Assembly (NCBI RefSeq): GCF_040802235.1
Contig: NC_133156.1
Location: 112,622,173 to 112,686,172 of the forward strand
Origin: Manis javanica
Taxonomy: Eukaryota; Chordata; Mammalia; Pholidota; Manidae
Reading direction: 5' to 3'
Length of the DNA stretch: 64,000 bases
The notes beneath the pieces were generated by a model. The model was not told where the DNA came from and did not search any database. It was given only the letters and a program-made list of their open reading frames with translations. Below are positions 45,813-57,015 of the stretch, in pieces (within the stretch, counting starts at the first letter, position 1; every line of letters starts with the position of its first letter). The position numbers and the translations under genes are program-made.

Positions 45813-46358
45813 GTAGGTACTCTTCTCCTGACCATTACTATACTTCAATCCTTATGGGAAAAAAATCTTGGGGATCTTCCTATAATGCAAAAAATTAAGA
45901 TGAAGATCAGCTAAATCTTAAAATAAATTTATTTCAGGTTCCACTTAAACCACTGTGGCTAAACACAAACAAATCCGTGAGTATAGGGGGGTGGCACATA
46001 TCCTTAGGAAAGTCCCTTAATTAGATAATTAAGGGTTCACAACATCCTCAGGTGGGTGTCATATTCACCAGTGACCCTTGATTGTGATCTAACATTTGTG
46101 GGGTAAAACTATGAAAATTTAGTTCTGAAACAGACTGGCAAAAGGGTTTCTAGTTGGGGAGATGAATTAAGATTGGAGAATGAACTCTGGTGTAAAGCAG
46201 TCATAGAGATGGGTTTGTGGGAGATGGAAGTGAGTGCTGGACTTGAAGATGTTCATTTAAAATAAATTAAAAAATAAAAACCATTTCTTAGTCCAACTCA
46301 AAAATATCTGTTGGACCACTATTTCATGATTTAGTCTCATGTCTTCATTTTTATTCTA
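45813..46358. other. Unassigned DNA
   Basis: No gene or clear repeat. A G-run of six lies at 45987-45992. Confidence 0.3.
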
Positions 46359-46359
46359 A

Positions 46360-46490
46360 ATTCATTGAGTTATATTTTATGTACATAAAATTCACACTTG
46401 TTAAATGCACACTTTGATGAGTTCTGTTCATCTTGTATCATTGAGTAACTACTAGCACAATAAAAATACAGAACATCTTCCTTCTAAACA
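46360..46490 (-). mobile_element. L1 3' UTR fragment
   Basis: The plus strand shows TACATAAAATTCACACTTGT, TAAATGCACACTTTGATGAG and AATACAGAACATCTTCCTTC, the antisense L1M 3' UTR ('cataaaattcaccattttaaagtgtac...agaacatttcc'). Confidence 0.55.
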
Positions 46491-46491
46491 T

Positions 46492-46600
46492 TTGCTCGTT
46501 TTCATTTTATAAGTGGGCAAACTGAAATATGCAGAGATTAGCTACCTGGTCCTGGGTTTCAGCACAAGCTTGGGGCAAAGTCTGGCTGAAAATTTTAATT
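46492..46600 (-). repeat. MIR fragment
   Basis: CATTTTATAAGTGGGCAAAC, TGAAATATGCAGAGATTAGC match antisense MIR ('cattttacagatgaggaaactgaggcacagagaggttaag'). Confidence 0.6.
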
Positions 46601-46904
46601 TAATTCACAGAGCTTTCATAAAAGGGCCTGCTATGCTTCTGTCACCAAGGACAAAATAACATACATTGAGGAAGAGAGAGGGAGGGAAAGGGAGGTTGCC
46701 TCCATCTTCAATGAGCAGAAAAGCAAGGGGGTTGGACAACTGGTTAAAATACAATGCAAGGGGAAATGTCACAACAGGAAATGCAAAAAAAAAAAAAATG
46801 GGCACAGTAAAAAAGCATTCAACATCCTGAAGACACTTCACCTCAGGGACCACTGGATCTAGATTTGACCCCCAAGTTAGTAATTAAGCACTCTGAAGAG
46901 GATT

Positions 46905-47050
46905 TATTTATGAATTCATATATTTATTCATTCTTTCAGGTGATATTTACTTCAGTTTTAGTATGTGTCAAGCATGGTGATAAGATCTGAGGATGTGGGG
47001 GTGAACCAAAACAGGCAATGTCTTATATTCAGGAATTAGAGGCAGGTGGG
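46905..47050 (-). repeat. L2 3'-end relic
   Basis: TATTTATTCATTCTTTCAGG, AGTATGTGTCAAGCATGGTG, GATGTGGGGGTGAACCAAAA are the antisense L2 3' end ('attcattca...tatgtgccaggcactgt...gggatacagcagtgaacaaaa'). Confidence 0.6.
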
Positions 47051-47785
47051 AACTAGTGGATTTAAGAATTCCCAAACTTATGTTCTGGTTTAAAAAGATC
47101 ACCTTGACTACAGTATGCATTTTTTTTAAAGCAGAGAAAAATCAAGTCCTTAAAATATAAAATACATAATCCCTTTTATGAAATCCAAATGAAGAAATTC
47201 AGGTAAGCCTAAATAAAAGTGGTAATCATGTAAATTAGAGTACTGGGGATCCTTAGATCTTCCATGATGTGTAAGAGAGTGCTCATTTTTATAAAAGTGA
47301 TCATGACAGTTTGAACTTTATCAAAAGAGACTGAATAATAGTTGGATTATTTTTAGGGAAAAATTTTAGAGCAAGCAACCATATGATTTTAATTAAAATA
47401 CAAACATGCATATATGGACTATTTTAAAATAAAGGGCCTCAAATTTAACTGTAGTGATGAAATATTAAGAGAAAGCAGTGACTGAAAGTATTGCCAAGAT
47501 TGTTCATATTTTCTGATTTAAAGAATGGTTAACATTCTTAATATGTAAAAAACTTTGACAAATGAATAAGAATGTAAAGATGAAAAGCTTAGGGAGGGGG
47601 AGTGAAAAGTGTTTGAATGGATTAGAGAAAAAATAAGGCAAATGTCTTTTAAGTTCATGAACATTTGATATGACTAATAATAAAATAAACAGATATTGAA
47701 GTAATTATCTTTTATTCCATTTAATCAAGCTTGTGAAGATTAAAAATATTCATAATAGCTTGTGTTATGCTTAGTGTGAGGAAAC
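47051..47785. other. Unassigned AT-rich DNA
   Basis: No gene or repeat recognised. Confidence 0.35.
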
Positions 47786-47789
47786 TTCT

Positions 47790-48110
47790 TGTACAAGTTC
47801 ATGGCATTCTAATGGAGTGTCTTTTGGAAGGATATTTGACAATATTTACCAAAATTGTAAATGTGCACATTGCTTAATCTAGCAATTCTACTTCTAAGAA
47901 GTTGTTTTATAGACACATTCACTGTAGTAGATGAAGAATTATCCCCTAGTTAACTATAATTTATTTATAATAACAAATTTAAGATGATATAAAAGCCATC
48001 AACAAGAAATTGGTTAAATAAATATGAAGTCAATTCAATACTTTGCAGCTTAGAAATTATAAAACCTATCTATACTGACATGAAATTTTAATACATGCAT
48101 TACTGAGGTG
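47790..48110 (+). mobile_element. Old L1 relic, 3' half of ORF2 / 3' UTR
   Basis: TCTAGCAATTCTACTTCTAA, GGTTAAATAAATATGAAGTC and CTTTGCAGCTTAGAAATTAT follow the sense of an old L1 ('cagcaattccacttctagg...ggttaaataaattatggta...atgcagctgttaaaaag'). Confidence 0.65.
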
Positions 48111-48114
48111 TAAT

Positions 48115-48255
48115 AAGTTAGAAACTTTACAGCTATCCTAGGATAATTATCATTATTTCACTTGTGTAAGCCAACACACAGAGAGGTTAAGTAACTTATC
48201 CAACATCACAGAGCAGAACCTCAATTTTAATCCAGGCTCTTAGCCTATACTAAAC
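48115..48255 (-). repeat. MIR SINE
   Basis: TATCCTAGGATAATTATCAT, CACAGAGAGGTTAAGTAACT, CCAACATCACAGAGCAGAAC and TTTTAATCCAGGCTCTTAGC are the antisense MIR core. It lies between two plus-strand L1 fragments that may be one element. Confidence 0.75.
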
Positions 48256-48279
48256 TGACCAAAATATGGTAAAGTTTCT

Positions 48280-48580
48280 TATGAAGACAAACACACACAT
48301 ATACACACACATACACACCCATATATAAATATACATTCATACATATGCACATACACATATAAGCTCCTAATTTTGTTCAAAATACATAAGGCTCTATATT
48401 TTTATATGTACATGCAACTCCAAAAGGAAGTAAATAATATCTTACAGTATTTATCCCAGAAAACTAGGACCATTGGTTGTAGGACTCTCATTTCTTATTT
48501 TCTGTACCTCTGTAATTTCCTTATTAACTTTTATTATACCTGTGCATTACTTCTCTCTTTAAAAATTCAAAAATAGAAAA
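48280..48580 (+). mobile_element. Old L1 3' end with CA/TA-rich part
   Basis: The CACACATATACACACACATA stretch, followed by ATTTATCCCAGAAAACTAGG-type text and a tail ACTTCTCTCTTTAAAAATTC, resembles the simple-repeat-bearing 3' end of L1ME-type elements. The open frame 48373-48576 has no domain. Confidence 0.45.
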
Positions 48581-49180
48581 AAAAAGAAAAAGAACTTTTG
48601 ATATCTAATAAAGTTAGATATCAAATGGAGTTTGGAAAACCCTTATAGGAAGTAACATTTTATTTTTCTTTAAAACAAATGAAACTTTTTAAAAATCCAA
48701 GTCTTTGTAGGTCTCTTAAGAGAATGAGGACATGGTTGATCTGTTTTGGTTGTCATAGTGACATCTATTGACCACCACTACTAAACAGTGTCTGCAGTAG
48801 TCCGAGCTGATTAAGATGTTAAGGTGAACTCTAAGCCAGGGTCATTTATTCTATCCATGTGCAATGGTCACACTACTTCATACGATGGCAATGAGAGGGA
48901 ATTGGTATTGCCAACTGCCCAATTTAAGTTATTATAGCTAATTTTCTAATTGACAAATAAAGATTATGTTTACTCAATTAGATGTTACGTAGAAAATAGA
49001 CTTAAGCAGAACAATTAAGATTATATAACTTAGAAAACAGTCACTGAGTTTTGACTTAGAGCCTTTAGCTCTTTTTCTTTAAAGCCATCTTTATGAGTAC
49101 CTCATATGGAAAAAACTAATACTTATTGACAAAACATATGTCATATCTTTTTATCTGTATTAAATAATTTTATTCATTCT
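48581..49180. other. Unassigned non-coding DNA
   Basis: No gene or repeat recognised. Confidence 0.35.
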
Positions 49181-49184
49181 TAAC

Positions 49185-49345
49185 CTACCTTTATGGAAGA
49201 AAGACTCCCCATACATCCACCCCAGTAGCTCACCACCTCATGGGGGATGTTCAGAGATTAAGGAACTTCTCCAAGGCCACACTCGAATAATAGATAGTTG
49301 TGGTGTTTAAACAAAGGTCTATTTGGCTGCCCACTAAAACTTTAT
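49185..49345 (-). repeat. MIR SINE
   Basis: GTTCAGAGATTAAGGAACTT, CTCCAAGGCCACACTCGAAT, AATAGATAGTTGTGG, ACAAAGGTCTATTTGGCTGC match antisense MIR ('cagagaggttaagtaacttgcccaaggtcacacagctagtaag...gtctgactcc'). Confidence 0.7.
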
Positions 49346-50515
49346 TACATATGTTTCCCTATTAACTTATTATTTTCTTCTTTTTCATCCAGTTCAACTT
49401 TTATCATTTAAAATATGTATCTAGTTAAAAAATACACTAAAATATTTACTCTTCATAATCTAATGGGCTAATTCATGTGGAAGTTGCTAATTAATAGTAC
49501 TTAAGGGATAAAATAGCTTCTTTTGGTAATTTTTTTGGATAACATACTTTAGTGTCTGATTTTTAGTGCCATCATTAAAATCAGTATTACTTTTGTCATA
49601 ATTTTCCTAAAATAATTTAATGGAATATTATTATGTATGTTCAGTGCCAATGAGTTATTGTATTTTTCTGCAGCTGTACAATATGAATTCCCCTACAGTG
49701 AGTAATATTTAGTTCTACTTTGACACATGACTTTTAAAATAGAACTGTATAGATGTTCTGGGTTTACATTTTAACTGTAAGTATAAAATTTCTTTTTGGC
49801 ATTAACAGGTATGTTTAAAATCTCAGAACCCATTTATTAGTGTTTCACACTACAGTATTAGTGTACAAATTTAAATTTAAGTCTGTTATTTATAATTAAG
49901 TTTTTGCTATTAAGTTACTTTAAAAATTGTATCTTTAATTTTAATATTTGAGTAGATATTTTAGTTGATGAATCAATTGATGTAATTTTAATCTCTTAAA
50001 AGTATGTAATAAGCTAATCCCTTTTAATATTTTGTTCCAATAGATTAAGATATAAACATATCCTGGATAATAAAAACTTCTGTTTTTTTAAGTCATATAT
50101 GCTATTTGAGTTCACTGTAGCCTTTTAGTATTAGTAGTGACTACATTTGCTCAAATAGCATCTGTGATGAGTGAAGTTCTTTGTTCTGGTGGAGAACAGA
50201 CCTGCTTATTGGCAAAGCCAATACCTTCCTGCCCTATTATTGACCTCGACTTTGACCTGGCTAGACCACCCTCAGGGGAATGGAGGGTAATAAAGTCCTC
50301 TGGCTGACTCAAACCTGAGTTTAAGCTAAGCAGATATAATCAATCACCTAAAATTAAGTGTTGTGGTTTTGTGATGTGGACATTTACTGGAGACTGAGCT
50401 GAGATCACCAAACACCATTCATTTAAGTTTTCAGAGCTGTCTCAGAGTAGGATCAAGGGTATTTTAACTAGTACTTCAGAAACTATTTACCAGATTCCGA
50501 GTACAAAGATATGAT
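49346..50515. other. Unique DNA
   Basis: AT-rich to 50100. 50150-50460 is less AT-rich, unassigned and repeat-free by eye. Confidence 0.35.
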
Positions 50516-50520
50516 CTTAC

Positions 50521-50605
50521 AAATAAAAAGAAAGAAAGAAAGAAAAGATAAGGAGAGAGAAAAGAGAAAGAAAAGGAGAGAAAAGAAAAAAAAGTAGAAA
50601 ATGAG
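50521..50605. repeat. Purine-rich (GAAA)n tract
   Basis: About 85 bp of nearly pure A/G on the plus strand (AAAGAAAGAAAGAAAAGATA, AGGAGAGAGAAAAGAGAAAG). It has mirror-like character that could favour triplex formation. Confidence 0.85.
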
Positions 50606-51274
50606 AATTCCAAATAATAAGCATATACATTATTAATAAAGAGTTAAACAGAAGAACTAGAAACTCCTTTAGGAAATACTACCTTTTTACATTTCTCTCA
50701 GACTTTGCCTGGATGAAATTCATAAACAGCTCACATTTCTCAATTGATAAGCTATACATCTATGCTAGCCAAAATATTTTACTTCCTAAGATCAATTTTG
50801 GAATATTACATAAATTACCATGCTGTCTTGCCTATTCTCTTCCAGCTCATTGTTCCCAAAATATATTTGTGGGTCTGTCTGAAATCAAGATTCCCTTGGA
50901 CTGTTTTAAATGACCCTTCTTTCTGAATTCCTATCTCATTCTGACATTTCCCTTTTTAACCTTACCCCTGGAATTCACACAGGTTTGTAACAGAAAAGAA
51001 GAAGAAGAGGAGGAGGAGGAAGAACTCAGTTAACATGGCAAAGCTACATGCAGCCCTCGAATCCACCCCTTAAGAAATAGGGTTGTTTCTTGTGTGTAGA
51101 GGTTTGGAACATGCTGTCAGATGGTTGTCACTGATGAAGGTATAATCTGCCTTGGAGAATAGAATCTAGCCTGTGTCTCTCTGAGCAGAGCTCTATATGC
51201 TTCACTAGCAAACCGTTTAGCTGGAGACCATGTGTTAAAATGCTCTGGAGTCTATTGTGTGTAAGTAGTTACTG
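50606..51274. other. Unassigned DNA with a short (GAA/GGA)n run
   Basis: The purine triplet run AAGAAGAAGAAGAGGAGGAG lies at about 50996-51024. Overlapping open frames at 50713-50926 show no domain. No gene recognised. Confidence 0.4.
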
Positions 51275-51410
51275 GGAAAGCCTTTTGTCTTGTCTAAACT
51301 AGATGGTAAGTGCCTTTAGAGATCGTATCCTAGTTGTTTTGTAATGTTCCCCACAAAATCTGTAATGGATAACTATGTAGTCACTTGGTATATATGAATG
51401 AGTTCATGAA
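51275..51410 (+). repeat. L2 3' end
   Basis: CTAAACTAGATGGTAAGTGC, CTTTAGAGATCGTATCCTAG, then TATATATGAATGAGTTCATG at the end: the sense L2 3' end ('ctagactgtaagctccttgagggcagggatcgtgtct...tgaatgaatg'). Confidence 0.65.
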
Positions 51411-52510
51411 GTTTATTCCTATTGAACTATTAGTCTAGATAGACAGCTTTAAAGTTAAATAAAGTCTGAGTTCCTATATATGTGATTTGAAAGCCCTTGA
51501 AAAGCTCCATGGCATGGTGAACTTTTAAATCAAATACTATACCACCTTGAAGAGAGTGAATAATTTCTAGGTTCTACTGATAGAAAATAAGGATAGATTT
51601 TCTAGATAATACCCTTGGAAGCTGGGTTACTGGACAGTAGGAATCCTGATTTTGTGAGATCAGGAATTCAAAGCAGAGGAAGTAATTGGCTCTTGGTTAC
51701 AAATTAATCAGAATTTGTTAAGTGAGACTTACCAGATTGGTTCATGAAGAATGTGTCACGTCTCTGAGTAGACGTCTCGCATGTTGCTTCCCCAGCTTGG
51801 TGGACTTATGGAGCTCTTTCCTCAAGCCTGAGTAAAATCATCTCAGTCACCTGTTCATAAAGTCTCTGATACAAATATGGTTATAAAATAACTTCTGTAA
51901 GACCCTAAAACTTACCTTTACATGTTGCCTCGAAATAATCCAACTGAGGTATGCCATTCGTTTATACTCTCACTTGAATTATAACTTCTTTCCTTAAATG
52001 ACCTTCCTTCTCCATTTATACTACCATTTCCACACTCTCACTTCCCACAAGAGGTTAGATTCTAGGTTAAATAAATAAATAAATAAAAGATTTTATTTAT
52101 GTAGAGCTTGCTGACTGGTTTATACTTCCTAGGGTTATTGTAGTTAAAATGGGATTATTAATTTGATTAGAGTATTTAAAGGAGGAGTTTTTAGCTAACA
52201 GGCTTTTCCCAGAGTCCTTTTCCCTTGTCTTCCTCTATCTTACAACGGAATAAACAATTTAAAGAAAAAAATGGGTCTGCAGAAAAGAGGTCAACAAATT
52301 ATGAGCTTAGTTCTAAGAAATAGTAGAGATATTTTTATTCAGGTTTAGCATATCAAAAGAAAAAAATTCAGAGTATTTATTGACATACTTTCCACTCATC
52401 AGTAAGTCTATTTTATTTGTTTTATCACATATTTAGTCTTATTTATTTTTAAATAATATTTGAACTTTAGAATGTACTTCATGATAAAATTTAAAGTAGA
52501 ATAGTTGAAT
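51411..52510. other. Unassigned DNA with an (AAAT)n run
   Basis: AATAAATAAATAAATAAA occurs at 52070-52087. The rest is unassigned. A 6-bp hairpin-like repeat ACGTCT-CTGAGT-AGACGT lies near 51758-51775. Confidence 0.4.
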
Positions 52511-52514
52511 AAAA

Positions 52515-52655
52515 TTAGAAGATTCTAACTGTGTGGTTTTGGACTTGTCACAGAAACTGTGGACCTCAGTAATGTTATTTAAAAAATATTTTAGGGTTAA
52601 AATTAAGTCATCTCAAAAGTCCTTTCAAAGTTTCTCATTTCCTTGATATAGATGA
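52515..52655 (+). repeat. MIR SINE
   Basis: GATTCTAACTGTGTGGTTTT, GGACTTGTCACAGAAACTGT, GGACCTCAGTAATGTTATTT, then TCAAAAGTCCTTTCAAAG, in MIR order and sense. Confidence 0.6.
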
Positions 52656-52659
52656 GATT

Positions 52660-53535
52660 TATAAAATGGAACCATAGTGGTGAAACACAAAGTAGCCTTT
52701 AGAAATTTCTGTTTTGCTTTTGGCTGCTTAAACATGTCCTAGTGTTAATTTCCCCTTTACTAATATGAGTTAGGATGAGCAAAACAAAGTAAAATATGCA
52801 ATCCCTTCCCAGAAAAGCCAATGTTCATAGTGATAAAATAAGTACAACTACATATCAAATATCACTTCCACAAAGCTATCTCTATTTAGGGCCCGTTTTT
52901 TATCTCTTTTAGTTTTTTTCTCTTTAATGTTTAAATACTATGTCTTGCTTTCAGGAGAATACTCAGTGAAATCAGTGTCATTTCTGGATAGCAGTGTAAT
53001 GTAAACTTAACCTGACTTATTTGTTCAAAATAACTTTCATTAAAGTCACTGAGCAATTTCATTCATGCACACACATATACACATACACACACAAGCACAC
53101 ACACATATTTAATGCATATGTATTTTACATGTATATCTTTATGATCTAGAAGTTACCCAAATGCAATTAAGGGATAAATAACTCTAGTTTCTAAATATTA
53201 ATATGGGAATACTATTTAATTTAATCTAGTTCAAAGGGCAGATATAAAAAGAATTGAGATATTTTATGAGTCCTAATAAAATAAAGTTATTAAAATATGC
53301 TTACCACTCAATATTGGGGTTGTAAATTACAGAAAGAAGTTTGGAGGAGCATTTCCTCTATTTGACATTCTTATTCCAGGTTTCAAGAAAGCATTTCTCT
53401 GAATAGCACTTGACTTGTTATTATTATTATTTTTCATTTTTGAAAAACCCTTCAGAAATAGAAATTAAAACAAACTAAATAGAAATTAAACAAACAAAAT
53501 ACATATATGAAAATAGAGGAATATATTCCTGCATT
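52660..53535. other. Unassigned DNA with a (CA)n run
   Basis: An imperfect CA/TA microsatellite lies at 53066-53108 (CACACACATATACACATACA). No gene recognised. Confidence 0.4.
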
Positions 53536-53537
53536 TG

Positions 53538-53665
53538 CACATTCATTCACTTGAGGTACTGGGAATGTAGCAGCTGACTTAGCATATAAAGTCAAATTTC
53601 ACATTCTCATGAGATTTAATTTAAGAGAGGTAAGAAAGAACATAAATATTGAAAACATTTCATAT
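53538..53665 (-). repeat. L2 3'-end relic
   Basis: CACATTCATTCACTTGAGGT, ACTGGGAATGTAGCAGCTGA, then ATTCTCATGAGATTTAATTT: weak antisense L2 3' end ('attcattca...actggggatacagcagtgaac...'). Confidence 0.45.
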
Positions 53666-53884
53666 ACATAAGTATAGATACATACTATATACACACCAAC
53701 ACAAAATATGTTATATTTGTATATGCAAAAAATAAGCATGGGAAAGAGGATAGAGAGTACTCAAGAGTATTATTTTACCTAAGAGGTCAGGGTGTCATTT
53801 AAATACGTACATAGTCATATGAATATAAAGTATATATGAATGTACACAGAGCAGATATTTATATTCATATAGAAAGAAGAGTGC

Positions 53885-54095
53885 ATCTCAACTTTGGCAC
53901 TATTGATCTCTAAGCTGGAAAAATTTTCTTGTGGGGGACATTCCTACATATTGCAGAGTAGTTGCAAACTTCCCTAGCCTCCAACTACTGGAAGTCAGTA
54001 GATTTCTGGTTATGACAACTGAAAAGGTCTCCAGACATTGTCAAGTGTTCTCTAGGGGACAAAAGTCACCCCCATTTAAGAGCCACTGAGGTAGA
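53885..54095. mobile_element. hAT-type DNA transposon (second family)
   Basis: GCATCTCAACTTTGGCACTA, TTGATCTCTAAGCTGG, GACAACTGAAAAGGTCTCCA, GACATTGTCAAGTGTTCTCT, AGGGGACAAAAGTCACCCCC and AAGAGCCACTGAGGTAG correspond to a common short non-autonomous hAT element ('ctcaacctcggcactattgacattttgggcc...aatgtctccagacattgccaaatgtcccctggggggcaaaat...gagaaccactg'). Confidence 0.75.
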
Positions 54096-54374
54096 ATATA
54101 TACATGTAAAAAATTTGACAAACATCATTTTAGTCTTTTATATTGTTTATGCACTGTGCTATAAATTGGAAGATACTGAGTTGAATAAGAGTCTTTAATG
54201 TAATTTAATATATAAATCTGCTTTAACTCCCTTTTCTGTTTTCTCTGTCATGTCTACTTCTCTCTACATCAATAACATATTATTTTTATGTTAATATTAT
54301 GTCTTCTTAATAAAATATATCTTAATATCTCTATATCTATACATTTAAATTGATATGCCTGTAAAATCATGTTT

Positions 54375-54408
54375 CTGTGTGTGTCTGTGTGTGTGTGTAT
54401 ATATATAT
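54375..54408. repeat. (TG)n/(TA)n microsatellite
   Basis: CTGTGTGTGTCTGTGTGTGT followed by GTATATATATAT. Confidence 0.9.
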
Positions 54409-54559
54409 GGTAAGGGCCAAGACCTAGGACAAAGGGGGAAAACAAAATAAATCTAACAAGAAGTAAACCAAGACTGAACAAAACTCCACACTTTCTAAGA
54501 GAAGATAGTATGATCAAAGCTATCTACATCATAATCCATTTTCTCACCTGTATCACAAA

Positions 54560-56520
54560 AAATCACTAGACATTAAAAGACCAGAAAACTGACTGTTCTA
54601 GGAAAAGCAGAAAAGATTTGAAGTAAAATTCTAACATGACCCATATATTCAGAAGTTAAAGGAAAACATACTCAGTGATTGAGGAATATTGGCAGAGAAA
54701 TGGTAAAAAAAAATTTCTGTAACTGAAAAATATAATATCTTAAATGAAAAGTTCACTTGATAGGCTTAACAACAAATTAAATCCTACAAAATATTCAGTG
54801 AACTTGAAGATAGATTGAAGATAGATTAATAAGCAGCAGAATGATAAAAGATTGAAAACTAAGAGGCTTAGGACTAAGATACAATATTAATGGATGTAAC
54901 ATGTATAATTGACATATAATGTGGGCATAATTGGAGTCCAAGAAGGAAATAAAGAACGTTTTGGAAAATAATATTTGAGGAAATAATGGCAAAAATACCC
55001 AAATTACAGATCCAACAAGCTGAACAAATTTAAAACAATATAAGTAAAAAGAAAATTCCACTCAGGCCTATCAAAGTCAAAGTGATGAAAATTAAAATAA
55101 AAAGAAACATCTTAAAAACAGCTAGAAGTAAAGCACACATTCTATACTGGAGAGCAACAACAAAAATGATAGCAGACTTCTTATCTAAAGCAACAGAGGC
55201 CCAAACATAATGCTACAATTTCTTTGAAGTGTTTTATAGACAACAGACATATAAGCACAAATTAATAAGCCATCAACCAAGAATTAGAGATTAAACAGGA
55301 ATATCCTTCAATATGAGGGATACTTTCAAATAAACAACAACTGTGGGAATCTGTCAACAGCAGAGTTGGAACTATAAGAAATGCTAAAGTTTAATAGATC
55401 TGAAGAGAAAAATGTCAGATAAAAATTAGGATCAACTTGAAGGAGTTGAAGAGCTTGGAATGGTTAACTATGTCAGTAAATATATGACCAAATCTTCTCC
55501 TTCCTTAATTTCAGTAAAAGATAAGGCAAATAATAATGCTATCTTGTAAGGCTTATGACATATGTAGATATAAAATATATGACAACAAATGGCACGGTAG
55601 ATGGGAGAATAAATGGAACTTTAGAATTAATTTAGTCCTAATTATACTTGGTAAGCTTTGTACAGACTCATTTGGCAATCTTTTACAGTAATCACTACAA
55701 AACTATGAACAAGTATGGATAAATACTAATACAGGAAATAAAATGGAACTGAATAGCATATTAATTTACCTATCCCCTGCAATTAAAAAAAAAAAAGGAG
55801 AGAGAGAGAGAGAGAGCAGACAGAAAGCCCCTAAAGGAAGAAAGAAAAACAAACACATGGTGGGAGGAAAAATAAAACAACAAATTGGCAAGCATATACT
55901 CAATTATATCAATAGTTACACTAGTTGTAAATGGTTAAATATTATAATTAAATGGCAGATATTGTCAAACTGAATATGAAAGCAAAACCCAAGTACATTT
56001 ATAAGAGATATATTTTAAATATAAAGACACAAGTTAAAGTAAAATTATTAAAATATAAAATATCACATGTAAGCAGTAGAATGCTAATATGCTACATTAA
56101 TATCAAATAAGACATCAGATAAGAGAGATAAAGACTATTTTTTAATAAAAGAGTTAATTTATTCTGGAAGACATAATAATCATAATGTATTTGTACTAAT
56201 AACAAAGCCTCAAAATATAAAACATAGAAACTAAAGAAAAATATTTAAAAAATTCATAATCATAGACATTTTCACATCCTTCCCTTAGCAGTTGACAGAA
56301 CATTTTTAAACCTAATAATACTCAAGAAGAATATAGGAAATTTGAACAGAAGTATCAACCAAACTTACACTAACATTTATAAAACATTACACCCCTAATT
56401 GCTGAATATACTTTCTTTTCCAGCACAAATGTAAATACTAAGACAGGGCACATGGCAGACAATTAAAGAAGTTGCAATAAATTGTCAAAGTTTAATATCT
56501 TACCCAGTTCATTTAAGAAT
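54560..56520 (+). pseudogene. Old L1 relic with ORF1 C-terminus and ORF2 endonuclease remnants
   Basis: At 55070-55200 the plus strand follows the ORF1p RNA-binding C-terminal region (AAGTCAAAGTGATGAAAATT, AACATCTTAAAAACAGCTAG, AGCAACAGAGGCC). 55785-55816 is an inserted A-run plus (GA)n. 56120-56480 follows the ORF2 endonuclease coding part (CCTAATAATACTCAAGAAG, CATTTATAAAACATTACACC, CTAATTGCTGAATATACTTT with CTTTTCCAGCACAAATG; the L1 form is '...catttatagaacactacacccaacaacagcagaatacacattcttttcaagtgcacatgg'). It is full of stops, and no long frame survives. HAL1 is less likely because ORF2-type sequence is present. Confidence 0.7.
55785..55816. repeat. Poly(A) plus (GA)n run
   Basis: About 12 A followed by GGAGAGAGAGAGAGAGAGAG. 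Confidence 0.9.
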
Positions 56521-56654
56521 TGAATTCTAAATCAATAACAATAAGAAATTTATAAATTCATCAAGTATTGGCCAGAATATGTGTCCCTGAGAAAAAGATG
56601 TACCTAGAATATATGAAGAATTAAAACCAATAGTAAAATTGGATAAAAGGCTAG

Positions 56655-56750
56655 ACCAAGTGTTGGGAAAGTAAGGCCCATAGGCCAAATATGGTGTGGA
56701 GCCTGTTTTTGTGTAATAACATGACAAAATCTCCAAAACCATATGATTAA
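56655..56750. mobile_element. hAT-type DNA transposon fragment (first family)
   Basis: GTGTTGGGAAAGTAAGGCCC, ATAGGCCAAATATGGTGTGG, AGCCTGTTTTTGTGTAATAA matches the end '...gcaaactacggcccgcgggccaaatccggcccgccgcctgtttttgta' of the family also seen at 10.4 and 18.7 kb. It separates two L1 segments, so it may be inserted into an older L1. Confidence 0.7.
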
Positions 56751-56764
56751 TGAAAGAAGACAAA

Positions 56765-57015
56765 CTTCAAAAACTGCAAACTGTTTGATTTCATTTTTAC
56801 CAATTTCAAGAGCAGGCAGAACTATTGTGATAGAAATCAGAACAGTGTCTTTGGAAGGGGACACTAAGAAAATTTCTATGTGATGTAAATTTTTTAATGT
56901 ATACATTCAGGTATCAGTTAAGTAAAATGTGCACATTGGTAAAAACCTGAATAATTTATTTAGATCTGTGCATTTTTTTACTATATGCAAAGTTTACTTC
57001 ATCTTAAAAAACTGT
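56765..57015 (+). mobile_element. Old L1 3' UTR relic
   Basis: GCAGGCAGAACTATTGTGAT, AGAAATCAGAACAGTGTCTT, TGTATACATTCAGGTATCAG, AAGTAAAATGTGCACATTGG and TTTACTTCATCTTAAAAAAC follow the sense L1M 3' UTR ('ggcaaaactatagagacagaaagcagatcagtggtt...gtatacatttgtcaaaa...gtaaattatacctcaataaa'). Confidence 0.65.

Noticed and set aside
51758..51775. Short inverted repeat ACGTCT-CTGAGT-AGACGT.
   Set aside because: Six-base arms are expected by chance many times in 64 kb, and no surrounding structure supports a role.
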